DNA of 64,000 nt from JALOLV01 sp046295175 (GCA_046295175.1 JBKBNY010000013.1:1-64000); one strand, 5' to 3'; shown: positions 9,461 through 17,054, counted from the stretch's first letter. Numbers and translations: made by a program. The notes: generated by a model from the letters alone, not told the origin.

Positions 9461-10414
9461 ATGGCATACATAACAAAAGCAAACTCGAAACGAATTTTAA
9501 GGAAAATAAACCTTAACGACATTCCAGACATTGCAGGGGAAGTCTATAAAAAACCTATTTACTTTCTAAGTAAATGGGAGACAAAGTATTTGTTGCTTAT
9601 GCAATCATTACTGAAAGAACCAGAAAAATTTGCCATTGAAGTTTATCACCCTGTCGTTAACAAAGACACTTTTCAATATGTTTTTGAAAGCGAACAACCA
9701 CCCTCATATCATTCAAATAAAAATTGCGAGCGACTGACTTCTAAATTCAAAAACTTTGAAATTCCATTTGAAATAAAAGCAAGAGTTAGAGAAAGAGCAG
9801 AAAAAGAAGGTAAGAACGAACAAGAAATTGTTGAACTTGAAAAACAGCAGGTCGAAGTTTTCAGAGCGTGGTTTAAAGAAAATTTTGAACTTTTTAATGC
9901 GGACACAGAAGAGTTTTTAAAGAAACTCGACATAAGGTGGAATATTCAACGGAATGTGAGCGAAATTGAAAGAGACAATTCAGGAGTTGAAACTATTGAC
10001 AATCTTAATTTAGCAGAACTTGAAGCAGAGATTGACAAAATAATAAGTGAAGCAGGTCGCTATTTCGTAAACAACAAAGACAAGCAACACATTATAAGGA
10101 GATTTCAAAAATTGACATTTCTTGCTTACAGAAAAGGAAACATTGACATTAACGACACGGAACTTTCTGATGATGAACTGAGACAATTTTTATTGGAATA
10201 CGACACTAAGTTTAAAAAACCTATAAAGGAACTATTAATTCAATATTATAGGGTTAAGTATAATCCAGACCTATCATTTGAAGGACAACTATTAGAGCGT
10301 TTAAATTTTAGAGCTTGTTCTGTTTGTGACGGGACAGCGGACTTTGACTATGTAATTAATGCAGCACTTTCAAACGAACACAAAGAAGAAGAACACGATG
10401 ACCTACCATTCTGA
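9461..10414 (+). CDS. Hypothetical protein, only gene of cassette 4
   Basis: The product is 317 aa from the ATG that follows the AACGACA leader. Upstream in-frame codons run back into the repeat and are not credible. I do not recognise a domain. Visible features: a His/Cys cluster (YHSNKNCERL, near residue 85), a Glu/Lys-rich helical centre (about 110-200), a CSVCDG pair near the C-terminus (about residue 288) and an acidic tail ending DDLPF. The two Cys/His clusters could bind zinc. Being alone in a cassette next to a helicase and nuclease genes fits an accessory or defence role, but that is context only. Confidence 0.6.
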   Translation: MAYITKANSKRILRKINLNDIPDIAGEVYKKPIYFLSKWETKYLLLMQSLLKEPEKFAIEVYHPVVNKDTFQYVFESEQPPSYHSNKNCERLTSKFKNFEIPFEIKARVRERAEKEGKNEQEIVELEKQQVEVFRAWFKENFELFNADTEEFLKKLDIRWNIQRNVSEIERDNSGVETIDNLNLAELEAEIDKIISEAGRYFVNNKDKQHIIRRFQKLTFLAYRKGNIDINDTELSDDELRQFLLEYDTKFKKPIKELLIQYYRVKYNPDLSFEGQLLERLNFRACSVCDGTADFDYVINAALSNEHKEEEHDDLPF

Positions 10415-10427
10415 CGAAAGAAAGGCA

Positions 10428-10563
10428 GCCACTAACACGGGTTTTGCGTCAGGCGGGGTGATGTGCAAACTTGAAGCTTTGTGCTTCTATTCAAGTGCAG
10501 TGCTGGTTGACAGTTTTGTGCTCCGAAACCCGCCCGAACGCAAAGCCCGAAAACGTTGGTGGC
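10428..10563. repeat. attC-like repeat 4 (cassette 4/5 boundary)
   Basis: Left box GCCACTAAC and right box GTTGGTGGC. The core is nearly identical to repeat 2, with the same CGGGTTTTGCG/CGCAAAGCCCG and GGCGGG/CCCGCC arms. The right box matches GCCACCAAC at 11673-11681 perfectly, but its own left box with one mismatch. Confidence 0.78.
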
Positions 10564-10609
10564 AAGTGTAACGGACACCGCAAACAGACAGCAACAGACG
10601 ACATAAACG

Positions 10610-11023
10610 ATGAAAAAAATTGTCTTAATATCTTGCGTTTCTAAAAAAGGGAGCAGAAAAACGAAAGCAAAAGAATTATACGAAAGTCCATTGTTTGCAA
10701 AAAGTTTGGCTTATGGACAAAAATTAAATCCTGACAACATTTATATTCTTTCTGCCCAGCATCATTTACTTGACCTTGACACAGAAATAGAACCGTATAA
10801 TCGCACTTTGAATAAAATGTCAAAAAATGACAGAACGAATTGGGGCAAGAGAGTTATTGAGCAATTACAGAAAGTCGCAGACATCAATAAAGACAAATTC
10901 ATAATTTTGGCAGGACAAAACTATTTGACACCAATTCAAAACAGTTTGGCAAATATTGACCTACCATTAAACAGAAAAAAAATTGGCGAACGACTTCAGT
11001 TCTTAACAAACGAACTCAAATGA
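10610..11023 (+). CDS. DUF6884-type protein (YaaA-like fold candidate)
   Basis: This 137-aa soluble protein opens with ISCVSKKGS and continues with LYESPLF and LSAQHHLLDLD, the pattern of DUF6884 proteins. Their biochemical role is not established; a nucleotide- or DNA-related function has been suggested by similarity to YaaA-like folds. It overlaps the next gene by 4 nt (ATGA), so the two are translationally coupled and probably act together. Its ATG lies 46 nt after the cassette boundary box, behind an ACGACA-rich leader. Confidence 0.7.
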   Translation: MKKIVLISCVSKKGSRKTKAKELYESPLFAKSLAYGQKLNPDNIYILSAQHHLLDLDTEIEPYNRTLNKMSKNDRTNWGKRVIEQLQKVADINKDKFIILAGQNYLTPIQNSLANIDLPLNRKKIGERLQFLTNELK

Positions 11024-11658
11024 CATCATTAGCTTTCAGATTACATAAATTATTCAACGAACAAAATCGTTTCACTTTTCCTTTCAAAGACAGAGAAAAA
11101 GAAATTCCACGCAATGGAATTTATGTGATATTTGAAAAAGGCGAAACATTCAACGACATTGACAGAATTGTTAGAGTTGGAACTCATACAGGAGAAAAAC
11201 AACTTCGTTCACGTTTAAACCAACACTTTGTAAAAGAAAATAAGAATAGAAGTATTTTTAGAAAAAATATCGGACGTTGTTTTTTGAACAAAGAAAAAAA
11301 TCAATATTTAGACTTATGGGAACTTGACATTACATCAAAAGCCGACAAAGACAAAAACTTAAAATTGCTTGACCTTGACTTTGAGAAGAATTTAGAAAAA
11401 AGAATTAGTGAATACATACAAACTAATCTTTCATTTTGCGTTTTCCAAGTTGATACGAAAGAGCAACGACTTTTTTGGGAGAGTAAAATTATTTCAACGC
11501 TTGCAAAATCTAATGAATTGATACCTTCAACAAATTGGTTAGGTAACTATTCAACTAAAGACAAGATTAAACAAAGTGGACTTTGGCAAGTGAACGAACT
11601 ATACAAGGAAGAATTAACCGAAACAGAATTTGAACAACTAAAACGACAATTGACATAA
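11020..11658 (+). CDS. GIY-YIG nuclease family protein
   Basis: The 212-aa protein shows a GIY-YIG layout: NGIYVIF (Gly33-Ile34-Tyr35), then VRVGTH (51-56) in place of YIG, an RSRLNQHF arginine helix (about 63-70), and a late Glu in FWESKII that could bind the catalytic metal. The family cleaves DNA. The second motif deviates from canonical, so activity is uncertain. It is coupled to the DUF6884 gene through an ATGA overlap and ends 14 nt before an attC-like repeat, making a two-gene cassette. Confidence 0.68.
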   Translation: MTSLAFRLHKLFNEQNRFTFPFKDREKEIPRNGIYVIFEKGETFNDIDRIVRVGTHTGEKQLRSRLNQHFVKENKNRSIFRKNIGRCFLNKEKNQYLDLWELDITSKADKDKNLKLLDLDFEKNLEKRISEYIQTNLSFCVFQVDTKEQRLFWESKIISTLAKSNELIPSTNWLGNYSTKDKIKQSGLWQVNELYKEELTETEFEQLKRQLT

Positions 11659-11672
11659 CGAAAAGAACACCA

Positions 11673-11807
11673 GCCACCAACATCACCTATACGCAAGCAG
11701 GGGTTTCGTGCTTCGTAGGACTGGAAAGTGTTAAATTTAATGTTCAGTTCTTCGTAGGAAGTTCAGTGCTAAAAATCCCTGCCTGCGTATAGCTGCAAAC
11801 CGTTAGC
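11673..11807. repeat. attC-like repeat 5 (right end of the array)
   Basis: Left box GCCACCAAC and right box GTTAGCTAA. A long arm, CTATACGCAAGCAGGG, pairs with CCCTGCCTGCGTATAG with one mismatch. The loop differs from the other repeats and contains CTTCGTAGGA twice. No box complementary to GTTAGCTAA was found downstream, so the array seems to end or decay here. Confidence 0.7.
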
Positions 11808-11810
11808 TAA

Positions 11811-12790
11811 TAATATATATCCAATCTTTTGTTTATGCCAGATAAATGATATTGAACTTGTGTTTTTATTTTCAATCGCACGGGCGACCCCGTTTAGTTT
11901 TTCAGAGCTGTCATTAAAAGGTTAACTGAAGTCTAATTGCCCGCTTCTACAAAGCCTTGAATGTTATTCTTTATAGGCAAAATAATTCTAAAATTTTCAA
12001 GCAAAATATCGCTAAAAGTGACAGTTTTTGATATTCCCCAAAGTCCTATTTAACGACCCTAAGCCGAAATTTGCGTTTTTTATAACAAAATAGTGAAAAA
12101 ATTATCTAATTAGACTTTATTATATTACATTTTTTGATGCACTTATCCTATAAATTAAAAAGGTTAAAACCTTTTTTGAAACAGAAAAATCATGCCCATT
12201 ACTTTGAATATTCTAAAAAAATAGATTTTCTATTTAAAGAAAATGCAAAATTTAGTATTTTATCTATATACAATATAAATATTTCAATTTATTTGTAGAA
12301 ATAAAATATCAGAATCAATATAAATATCAAATTCTCAACGCACGGAAAAAGAGACAACTTAACTGTAAATAGCTAATTATAAGTCATTTACATAGTTATT
12401 TCACTATAAATTTTTATAGTTAGTATTTGTTACCATTTTCAAAGTTAGAACTCTCACTTTTATCTCCATGAGAGTAAATGCTATTACATTGAAAGAACCT
12501 ATTGATATTTTGAGATAACTAATATTGCTACAACAACATAATCGCTGATGATTTTCGTTCGACACAAGAAGTCGTAGCTTTCCGAATTATGGTAGTCAAG
12601 GACCTTTTCTATGTAAGAATGAAGAAGTCTAAAATTCAAATAAATAAATAGGGGGTTCATGTGTTTGTCATAAATGTTGTATTTTGAAAAATAAACTTCC
12701 AAAGTTCTTTTAGATTAATTTCTATTTTTTCTACCCCTTATATTATAGCCCAAACCCTTTGTTTTGAGAGTCTAATCAAACGAGCGTTTG
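11811..12790. other. AT-rich region without a recognisable gene
   Basis: About 1 kb without a convincing reading frame. A minus-strand segment around 11905-12040 has a short open stretch that could be the decayed end of a gene, but I cannot name it. The rest, especially 12060-12450, is strongly AT-rich. It separates the cassette array from the resolvase. Confidence 0.4.
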
Positions 12791-12913
12791 TTTGTACAAA
12801 TACCTCTTAGTGAGGATATTCAAAAATGACTAATAAAAATATATTTATAAGCAGATAAAAGTATAAAATATTTGTATAGCAAACAAAGTATAAATATCTT
12901 TATCCAAAGATAT
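12791..12913. promoter_or_regulatory. Palindromes upstream of the resolvase (possible res site/promoter)
   Basis: TTTGTACAAA (12791-12800), CCTC/GAGG around 12803-12815, repeated GTATAaAtAT motifs, and ATATCTTT (12894-12901) with AAAGATAT (12906-12913) lie directly before the resolvase gene. Serine resolvases act at clustered inverted sites next to their gene. The match to a three-subsite res is not demonstrated. Confidence 0.35.
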
Positions 12914-12944
12914 ATAACACTATACAATTATTACAATAAACCGT

Positions 12945-13550
12945 ATGAAAATAGGATATGCAAGGGTGAGTACCAAAGACCAAAATATGAATTTACAACT
13001 CGATGCACTTGAAAAAGCAGGTTGTGAAATCATATTTGCAGAAACAGCATCAGGAGCTAAAACGGATAGACCAGAACTGATTAAATTATTAGCCCAAATT
13101 CGTAAAGATGATATTGTGGTGGTTTATAAACTTGACCGTTTGGGACGTTCATTAAAGCACCTTTTAGAAGTAGTAGCTCAACTGAATAGTAAACAAGTAG
13201 GCGTTCAAAGTATTAGTGATGCTATTGATACAACCACACCACAAGGACGTTTATTTTTTAACATCTCAGCTTGCTTTGCTGAATTTGAAAGAGATTTGAT
13301 TCGGGAAAGAACCAAATCGGGCTTGGAAGCAGCAAGAGCCAGAGGCAGAAAAGGCGGTCGCCGACAAGGTATGACAAAAGAAGCCGAACAAAAAGCAATT
13401 TTAGCCGAAAGTTACTACAAAGAGGGAAAAATGGGGGTAAATCAAATTGCTACTGAAATAGGCGTTTCAAAAATGACACTCTATAAATATCTCAAGCATA
13501 GAAAAGTCACGATAGGAGCTTATCAAAAAGTAAGTAATCCTGAAATTTAA
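12945..13550 (+). CDS. Serine recombinase (resolvase/invertase family)
   Basis: The 201-aa protein is a full-length small serine recombinase. The catalytic domain starts YARVST with nucleophile Ser9, then KLDRLGRS (Asp64, Arg65, Arg68), QGRLFFN, and the E-helix FAEFERDLIRERT. A C-terminal helix-turn-helix (about 145-190) includes IGVSKMTLYKYL. Such enzymes resolve cointegrates, resolve plasmid multimers or invert segments. No transposase is adjacent, so plasmid or island maintenance is possible. It lies just left of the metal-resistance island. It is unlikely to move the attC-like cassettes, which are expected to need a tyrosine recombinase. Confidence 0.92.
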   Translation: MKIGYARVSTKDQNMNLQLDALEKAGCEIIFAETASGAKTDRPELIKLLAQIRKDDIVVVYKLDRLGRSLKHLLEVVAQLNSKQVGVQSISDAIDTTTPQGRLFFNISACFAEFERDLIRERTKSGLEAARARGRKGGRRQGMTKEAEQKAILAESYYKEGKMGVNQIATEIGVSKMTLYKYLKHRKVTIGAYQKVSNPEI

Positions 13551-13565
13551 TTTTTATTCGAGTGC

Positions 13566-13653
13566 AACTAAAATTAGTTGGAAACCGTATATTTCCGCAG
13601 ATTTGGAAGAAGAACCTCAAAACACATTATGGATTGTTCCGAAAATTATATAA
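13566..13653 (+). pseudogene. Possible C-terminal gene remnant
   Basis: A short open stretch reads ...ISWKPYISADLEEEPQ...WIVPKII then stop, without a start codon or RBS. The coding-like composition suggests the tail of a deleted gene between the resolvase and the metal island. I cannot identify the parent family. Confidence 0.3.
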
Positions 13654-13692
13654 ACTAAATAGAATAAAATATCACAGATAATATATAAAATG

Positions 13693-13708
13693 ATTGCATA
13701 TTTGCAAT
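13693..13708 (+). promoter_or_regulatory. Palindrome ATTGCA-TATT-TGCAAT before the metal island
   Basis: A perfect 6-bp inverted repeat with a 4-bp spacer ends 12 nt before the first ATG of the island. It overlaps CATATTTG, one base away from the Bacteroidota -7 box TAnnTTTG. A repressor or activator site overlapping the promoter is plausible. Confidence 0.35.
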
Positions 13709-13720
13709 TATTTTCATAAA

Positions 13721-14155
13721 ATGAAACAAATACTTACTCGCATATTGTGTCTCTTCATGGCGTTTCAAGTGCTTTTTGCAAGCACTGGATTTGCTATGAT
13801 AGAGCATTTATGTAAAGTAAAAGGTAGAAAAACTTTCATTTTATCCAGTCCGCCTAAATGTTGTCCACAAAAAATGCTTAAAAAGGAAGCGAAATCCTCG
13901 AAAGCAAATTTTAAACGGACTAAGTGTTGTGAAGAACATTCTACTTTTGTTCATATTAACACCGCTTCATCAAGTGTTAATCAAGTTTTACTGAGTACCC
14001 CTATTTTTATCGGTGAGTGTTGTTCTTTTTCACCTTTTTGTACTTTCAACTGGTCGAGTGAGCCAGTATCATTTAAAGTAAGTCATTACTATAATACAGC
14101 TCCCCCAAATGCAGGTAGAAAACTGCTCGTACACATCCAATCCTTCTTAATTTGA
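13721..14155 (+). CDS. HYC_CC_PP family secreted Cys-rich protein
   Basis: The product is 144 aa from ATG; an upstream in-frame TTG start is not needed. A signal peptide (about residues 1-23, ending STGFA) precedes an HLCKVKGRK motif, two CC pairs (KCCPQK, KCCEEH) and the C-terminal PPNAGRKLLVHIQSFLI, the His-Cys/CC/PP pattern of this Bacteroidota family. The function is not established; these proteins recur next to metal transporters, and the cysteines suggest metal binding in the periplasm or envelope. It heads the copper island and directly precedes a TonB-dependent receptor. Confidence 0.82.
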   Translation: MKQILTRILCLFMAFQVLFASTGFAMIEHLCKVKGRKTFILSSPPKCCPQKMLKKEAKSSKANFKRTKCCEEHSTFVHINTASSSVNQVLLSTPIFIGECCSFSPFCTFNWSSEPVSFKVSHYYNTAPPNAGRKLLVHIQSFLI

Positions 14156-14159
14156 TTCT

Positions 14160-14218
14160 ATTTATTGAACTTCTTGTGCCTATTTTTCAATAGGTAGTTT
14201 TTCTATTGTTCAATAAAT
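14160..14218. promoter_or_regulatory. Nested inverted repeats between HYC_CC_PP gene and TonB receptor
   Basis: ATTTATTGAAC (14160-14170) pairs with GTTCAATAAAT (14208-14218), an 11-bp perfect repeat, and encloses a small hairpin CCTATT/AATAGG (14179-14194). It could be an attenuating RNA structure or an operator controlling the receptor. It ends 11 nt before the receptor ATG. Confidence 0.45.
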
Positions 14219-14229
14219 TGAATCATTTT

Positions 14230-16461
14230 ATGTTAAAAAATATCATTAAAATGGTAATACTATTTGTATTACTATTTACTTCAACAGTATATTCGCAAAA
14301 CCTACAAGGAATTGTATTAGAAAAGAAAATTGACGGCAAAACCGAACCCATTATTGGTGCGGTACTCCGTTGGAAAAACAGTAAAAATGGAACTTCTGCC
14401 GATATTGAAGGAAAATTTTCTATTCCTAAGACTTCTCAAAATCATGAATTAATTATCAGTTCGATTGGCTATAAAACCGATACGATAATGGTTCATTCAA
14501 ATGATTTTCAAACGATTTATCTCCAAACGGAATCTTCTACCTTACAAGAAGTAGTTGTTAGAAGTGAAGCCAGTGTGATAGACCGCCTGAATCCTATTCA
14601 AACTGAGATTATAACCACCAAAGCACTTGCCAAAGCCGCTTGTTGTAACCTTTCTGAGAGTTTTGAAACCAATGCAAGTGTATCAGTAAGTTATGCTGAT
14701 GCCGTTACAGGTTCAAAACAAATCCAATTGTTAGGGTTGAGCGGAAATTATGTTCAAACCAATACTGAAAACATTCCAAATATTCGTGGATTAAACACAA
14801 CGTTTGGGTTAAACTATGTGCCAGGTACTTGGATAACATCAATTGATGTTGGTAAAGGAGCTGGGTCTGTAGTCAATGGCTATGAGTCAATGACTGGTCA
14901 AATCAATATCGAACTCCAAAAACCTGATATGGCTGATAGATTGTATTTGAACACCTATGTAAACAGCTTTGGGCGTGGCGAAGTCAATCTAAATTTAGCA
15001 AAGAAATTAAATAAGAAATGGTCAACAGGCTTGCTTACTCATGCTTCTACCTTGCAAAATCGCATTGATAAAAACGGAGATAGTTTTTTAGATATTCCAC
15101 TTTATAATCAATACAATGTAATTAACCGTTGGAAATTTCAGAATGAAAAGATGATGGCTCAGTTCGGAGTTAAAGCCTTATATGAAGACCGTTTGGGAGG
15201 GCAAACTAACTTCAAACCTGAATTACAAGGTTCGTCTTTAGTCTATGGTTTTGGCAGTCAAACAAAGAGGCTTGAGTTTTTTAGCAAAACAGCCAAACTA
15301 TTTCAAAGTACCCCCTATCGAGGTTTAGGTTTAATTGTAAATGGTACAATTCACAATAATCAATCATTCTTTGGATTACGCAATTATTCTGGTCGCCAAA
15401 ATACTATATATGCCAATCTGATTTATCAAGATATTATCAATAATACCAATCATCAATATAAGGCAGGTGTAAGTTATCTATTAGATGATTATAATGAAAC
15501 ATTTACAGGCATCAATCCTCGCTTGCGGACTGAATCGGTGCCAGGTGTATTTGCTGAATATACCTATACATATCCCGAAAAACTAACAGTTGTAGCAGGT
15601 GGTAGAGTAGATTTTCATAACCTCTATGGTACTCGATTTACTCCCCGAATTCATGCCAAATATGATATTAGTAAATCGGTACATCTAAGAGCCAGTGCTG
15701 GAAAAGGTTGGAGAGTACCCAATCCATTAGCCGAAAATTATGGTTTATTGGTAAGTTCAAGGGCAATTTCTATTGAAAATACTCTAAAACCCGAAGAATC
15801 TTGGAATTATGGATTAAGTCTATCAAACGAGTTTGAATTATTCGGGCAAAAAGCTTCCTTTATTGTTGATGCTTACCGCACTAATTTTCAAAACCAATTG
15901 GTAGTAGATATGGAGCAAGCGGGATATTTAAGTTTCTATAATCTGAAAGGTCGCTCTTTTTCTAATAGCTACCAAGCAGAACTAAATTTCGCTCCAATCA
16001 AGCGTTTTGACTTCAAAATAGCCTATCGTTGGTTTGATGTAAAAAATGATTTTCAAACAGAAAATGGAACGTTGGTATTAATGACCAAACAATTTCTGAA
16101 TCGAGACCGTATCTTATTCAATATGGGATATGCTCTGCCTTATGATAAATGGAAATTTGATTTTACTTGGCAATGGAACGGCTCTCGACGAATGCCAGCC
16201 ATGTCAGAGCATTCGATGATGTCAGCAGGGACTGGTACACTTACCACTGCACCTGCTTTTTCAAACATCAATGCACAAATTACCAAGACTTTCTTAAAAT
16301 GGGATATGTATGTCGGGGGAGAAAATCTCAACAATTTCACTCAGAAAAATCCAATTCTTTCATCTAATGACCCTTTTGGGCGACATTATGATGCTGGAAT
16401 GACTTGGGGTCCAGTCATTGGCAGAATGGTTTATGCAGGAATGCGATATAAAATAAAATAA
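14230..16461 (+). CDS. TonB-dependent outer-membrane receptor of a metal cluster
   Basis: The product is 743 aa from the ATG; an earlier in-frame TTG start lies inside the inverted repeat and is unlikely. A signal peptide (about 1-22) is followed by a carboxypeptidase-D-like regulatory domain (about 25-110), a plug domain with IRGLNTTFGL, and a long beta-barrel ending in YKIK. Such receptors import chelated metals or other ligands using TonB energy. The plug contains an ACCNLSESFETN motif with a Cys pair, and the neighbours are copper proteins, so copper or a related metal complex is a plausible ligand. Substrate is inferred, not shown. Confidence 0.88.
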   Translation: MLKNIIKMVILFVLLFTSTVYSQNLQGIVLEKKIDGKTEPIIGAVLRWKNSKNGTSADIEGKFSIPKTSQNHELIISSIGYKTDTIMVHSNDFQTIYLQTESSTLQEVVVRSEASVIDRLNPIQTEIITTKALAKAACCNLSESFETNASVSVSYADAVTGSKQIQLLGLSGNYVQTNTENIPNIRGLNTTFGLNYVPGTWITSIDVGKGAGSVVNGYESMTGQINIELQKPDMADRLYLNTYVNSFGRGEVNLNLAKKLNKKWSTGLLTHASTLQNRIDKNGDSFLDIPLYNQYNVINRWKFQNEKMMAQFGVKALYEDRLGGQTNFKPELQGSSLVYGFGSQTKRLEFFSKTAKLFQSTPYRGLGLIVNGTIHNNQSFFGLRNYSGRQNTIYANLIYQDIINNTNHQYKAGVSYLLDDYNETFTGINPRLRTESVPGVFAEYTYTYPEKLTVVAGGRVDFHNLYGTRFTPRIHAKYDISKSVHLRASAGKGWRVPNPLAENYGLLVSSRAISIENTLKPEESWNYGLSLSNEFELFGQKASFIVDAYRTNFQNQLVVDMEQAGYLSFYNLKGRSFSNSYQAELNFAPIKRFDFKIAYRWFDVKNDFQTENGTLVLMTKQFLNRDRILFNMGYALPYDKWKFDFTWQWNGSRRMPAMSEHSMMSAGTGTLTTAPAFSNINAQITKTFLKWDMYVGGENLNNFTQKNPILSSNDPFGRHYDAGMTWGPVIGRMVYAGMRYKIK

Positions 16462-16478
16462 CCAAAACATCTAAAATC

Positions 16479-17042
16479 ATGACTTTATATATAAAAAATA
16501 TGGTTTGCGACCGATGTAAAATGGTTATTGCAGACCTTTTCAAAAAAACAGGAATAACGGTCAAAAGTATAGAATTGGGCGAGATTGAAACATTAGATGA
16601 ATTAAATCCCGGACAATTACAAATCATTGAGAAGAAATTGAGAACGGTTGGGTTTGAATTAATAGATGATAAACGCAAGCAAATTGTTCAGAAAATCAAA
16701 ACGATAATCATTGAATTGGTACAAAATCAATCAGAAGTGTTAAAAAAAATCAATCAATCAGCCTATATCGCTGAAAATATTGGTCGAGATTATAAGTATT
16801 TAACAACCTTATTTTCTGAAGTAGAAGGTACTACAATCGAACATTTCTTGATTACTCAAAAGATAGAAAAGGTAAAAGAATTTTTGGTATATGATGAATT
16901 ATCTTTGAGTCAAATTGCCGATATGATGTTTTACAGTAGTGTGCAGCATTTATCTATGCAATTCAAAAAAATAACTGGACTTACACCGAGTCATTTCAAG
17001 CAATTGAAAGCCAATAAACGAATTTCCATCAATCAACTATAA
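16479..17042 (+). CDS. AraC-family regulator with N-terminal CxxC motif
   Basis: The 187-aa protein has a C-terminal AraC-type double helix-turn-helix (about 95-180; LSLSQIADMMFYSSVQHLSMQFKK and GLTPSHFK). Its N-terminus begins with KNMVCDRCKM (Cys10, Cys13), which resembles the MxCxxC loop of heavy-metal-associated domains. The protein is much shorter than classical AraC proteins. It probably senses a metal through the cysteine pair and regulates the surrounding genes. It lies 17 nt after the TonB receptor and 12 nt before the propeller gene, so it is likely in the same operon. Confidence 0.8.
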   Translation: MTLYIKNMVCDRCKMVIADLFKKTGITVKSIELGEIETLDELNPGQLQIIEKKLRTVGFELIDDKRKQIVQKIKTIIIELVQNQSEVLKKINQSAYIAENIGRDYKYLTTLFSEVEGTTIEHFLITQKIEKVKEFLVYDELSLSQIADMMFYSSVQHLSMQFKKITGLTPSHFKQLKANKRISINQL

Positions 17043-17054
17043 ATAATTTTTAAG

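Larger units (their letters stand above)
119..11807 (+). mobile_element. Integron-like gene cassette array (five cassettes)
   Basis: Five blocks lie head to tail with all genes on the + strand: about 120-3140, 3141-6579, 6580-9434, 9435-10555 and 10556-11802, if recombination is taken at G^TT. They are separated by repeats of 135-137 bp. The terminal boxes match across each block: GTTAGTGGCA/TGCCACTAAC, GTTAGCACT/AGTGCTAAC, GTTATCAGC/GCTGATAAC, GTTAGTGGC/GCCACTAAC and GTTGGTGGC/GCCACCAAC. Within a single repeat the same variable bases mostly do not match. Known integron cassettes show this pattern because the attC of the circular form is split on integration. Departures from classical integrons are larger cassettes (about 1.1-3.4 kb, some with several genes), matching that runs to 9-10 nt, and no integrase in view. 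The gene order predicts the integrase, if present, to the left of the window. Confidence 0.72.

Noticed and set aside
10359..10571. 70-aa ORF after the 317-aa gene
   Set aside because: It overlaps the end of a real gene in another frame and runs through attC-like repeat 4.
3012..11807. Classical transposon terminal inverted repeats around each gene
   Set aside because: The ends match across each gene, but there are no transposases or target-site duplications, and the boundary repeats are long palindromes with a shared core; an attC-like model explains more.
12499..12702. 67-aa minus-strand ORF in the AT-rich gap
   Set aside because: No RBS, no family resemblance and strongly AT-driven composition; not supported as a gene.
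12945..13550. Integrase of the cassette array
   Set aside because: It is a serine resolvase with a short C-terminal HTH, whereas attC-type recombination uses a tyrosine recombinase.
13694..13720. N-terminal extension of the HYC_CC_PP protein from a TTG codon
   Set aside because: It would overlap the palindrome and promoter-like sequence and would place extra residues before a good signal peptide.
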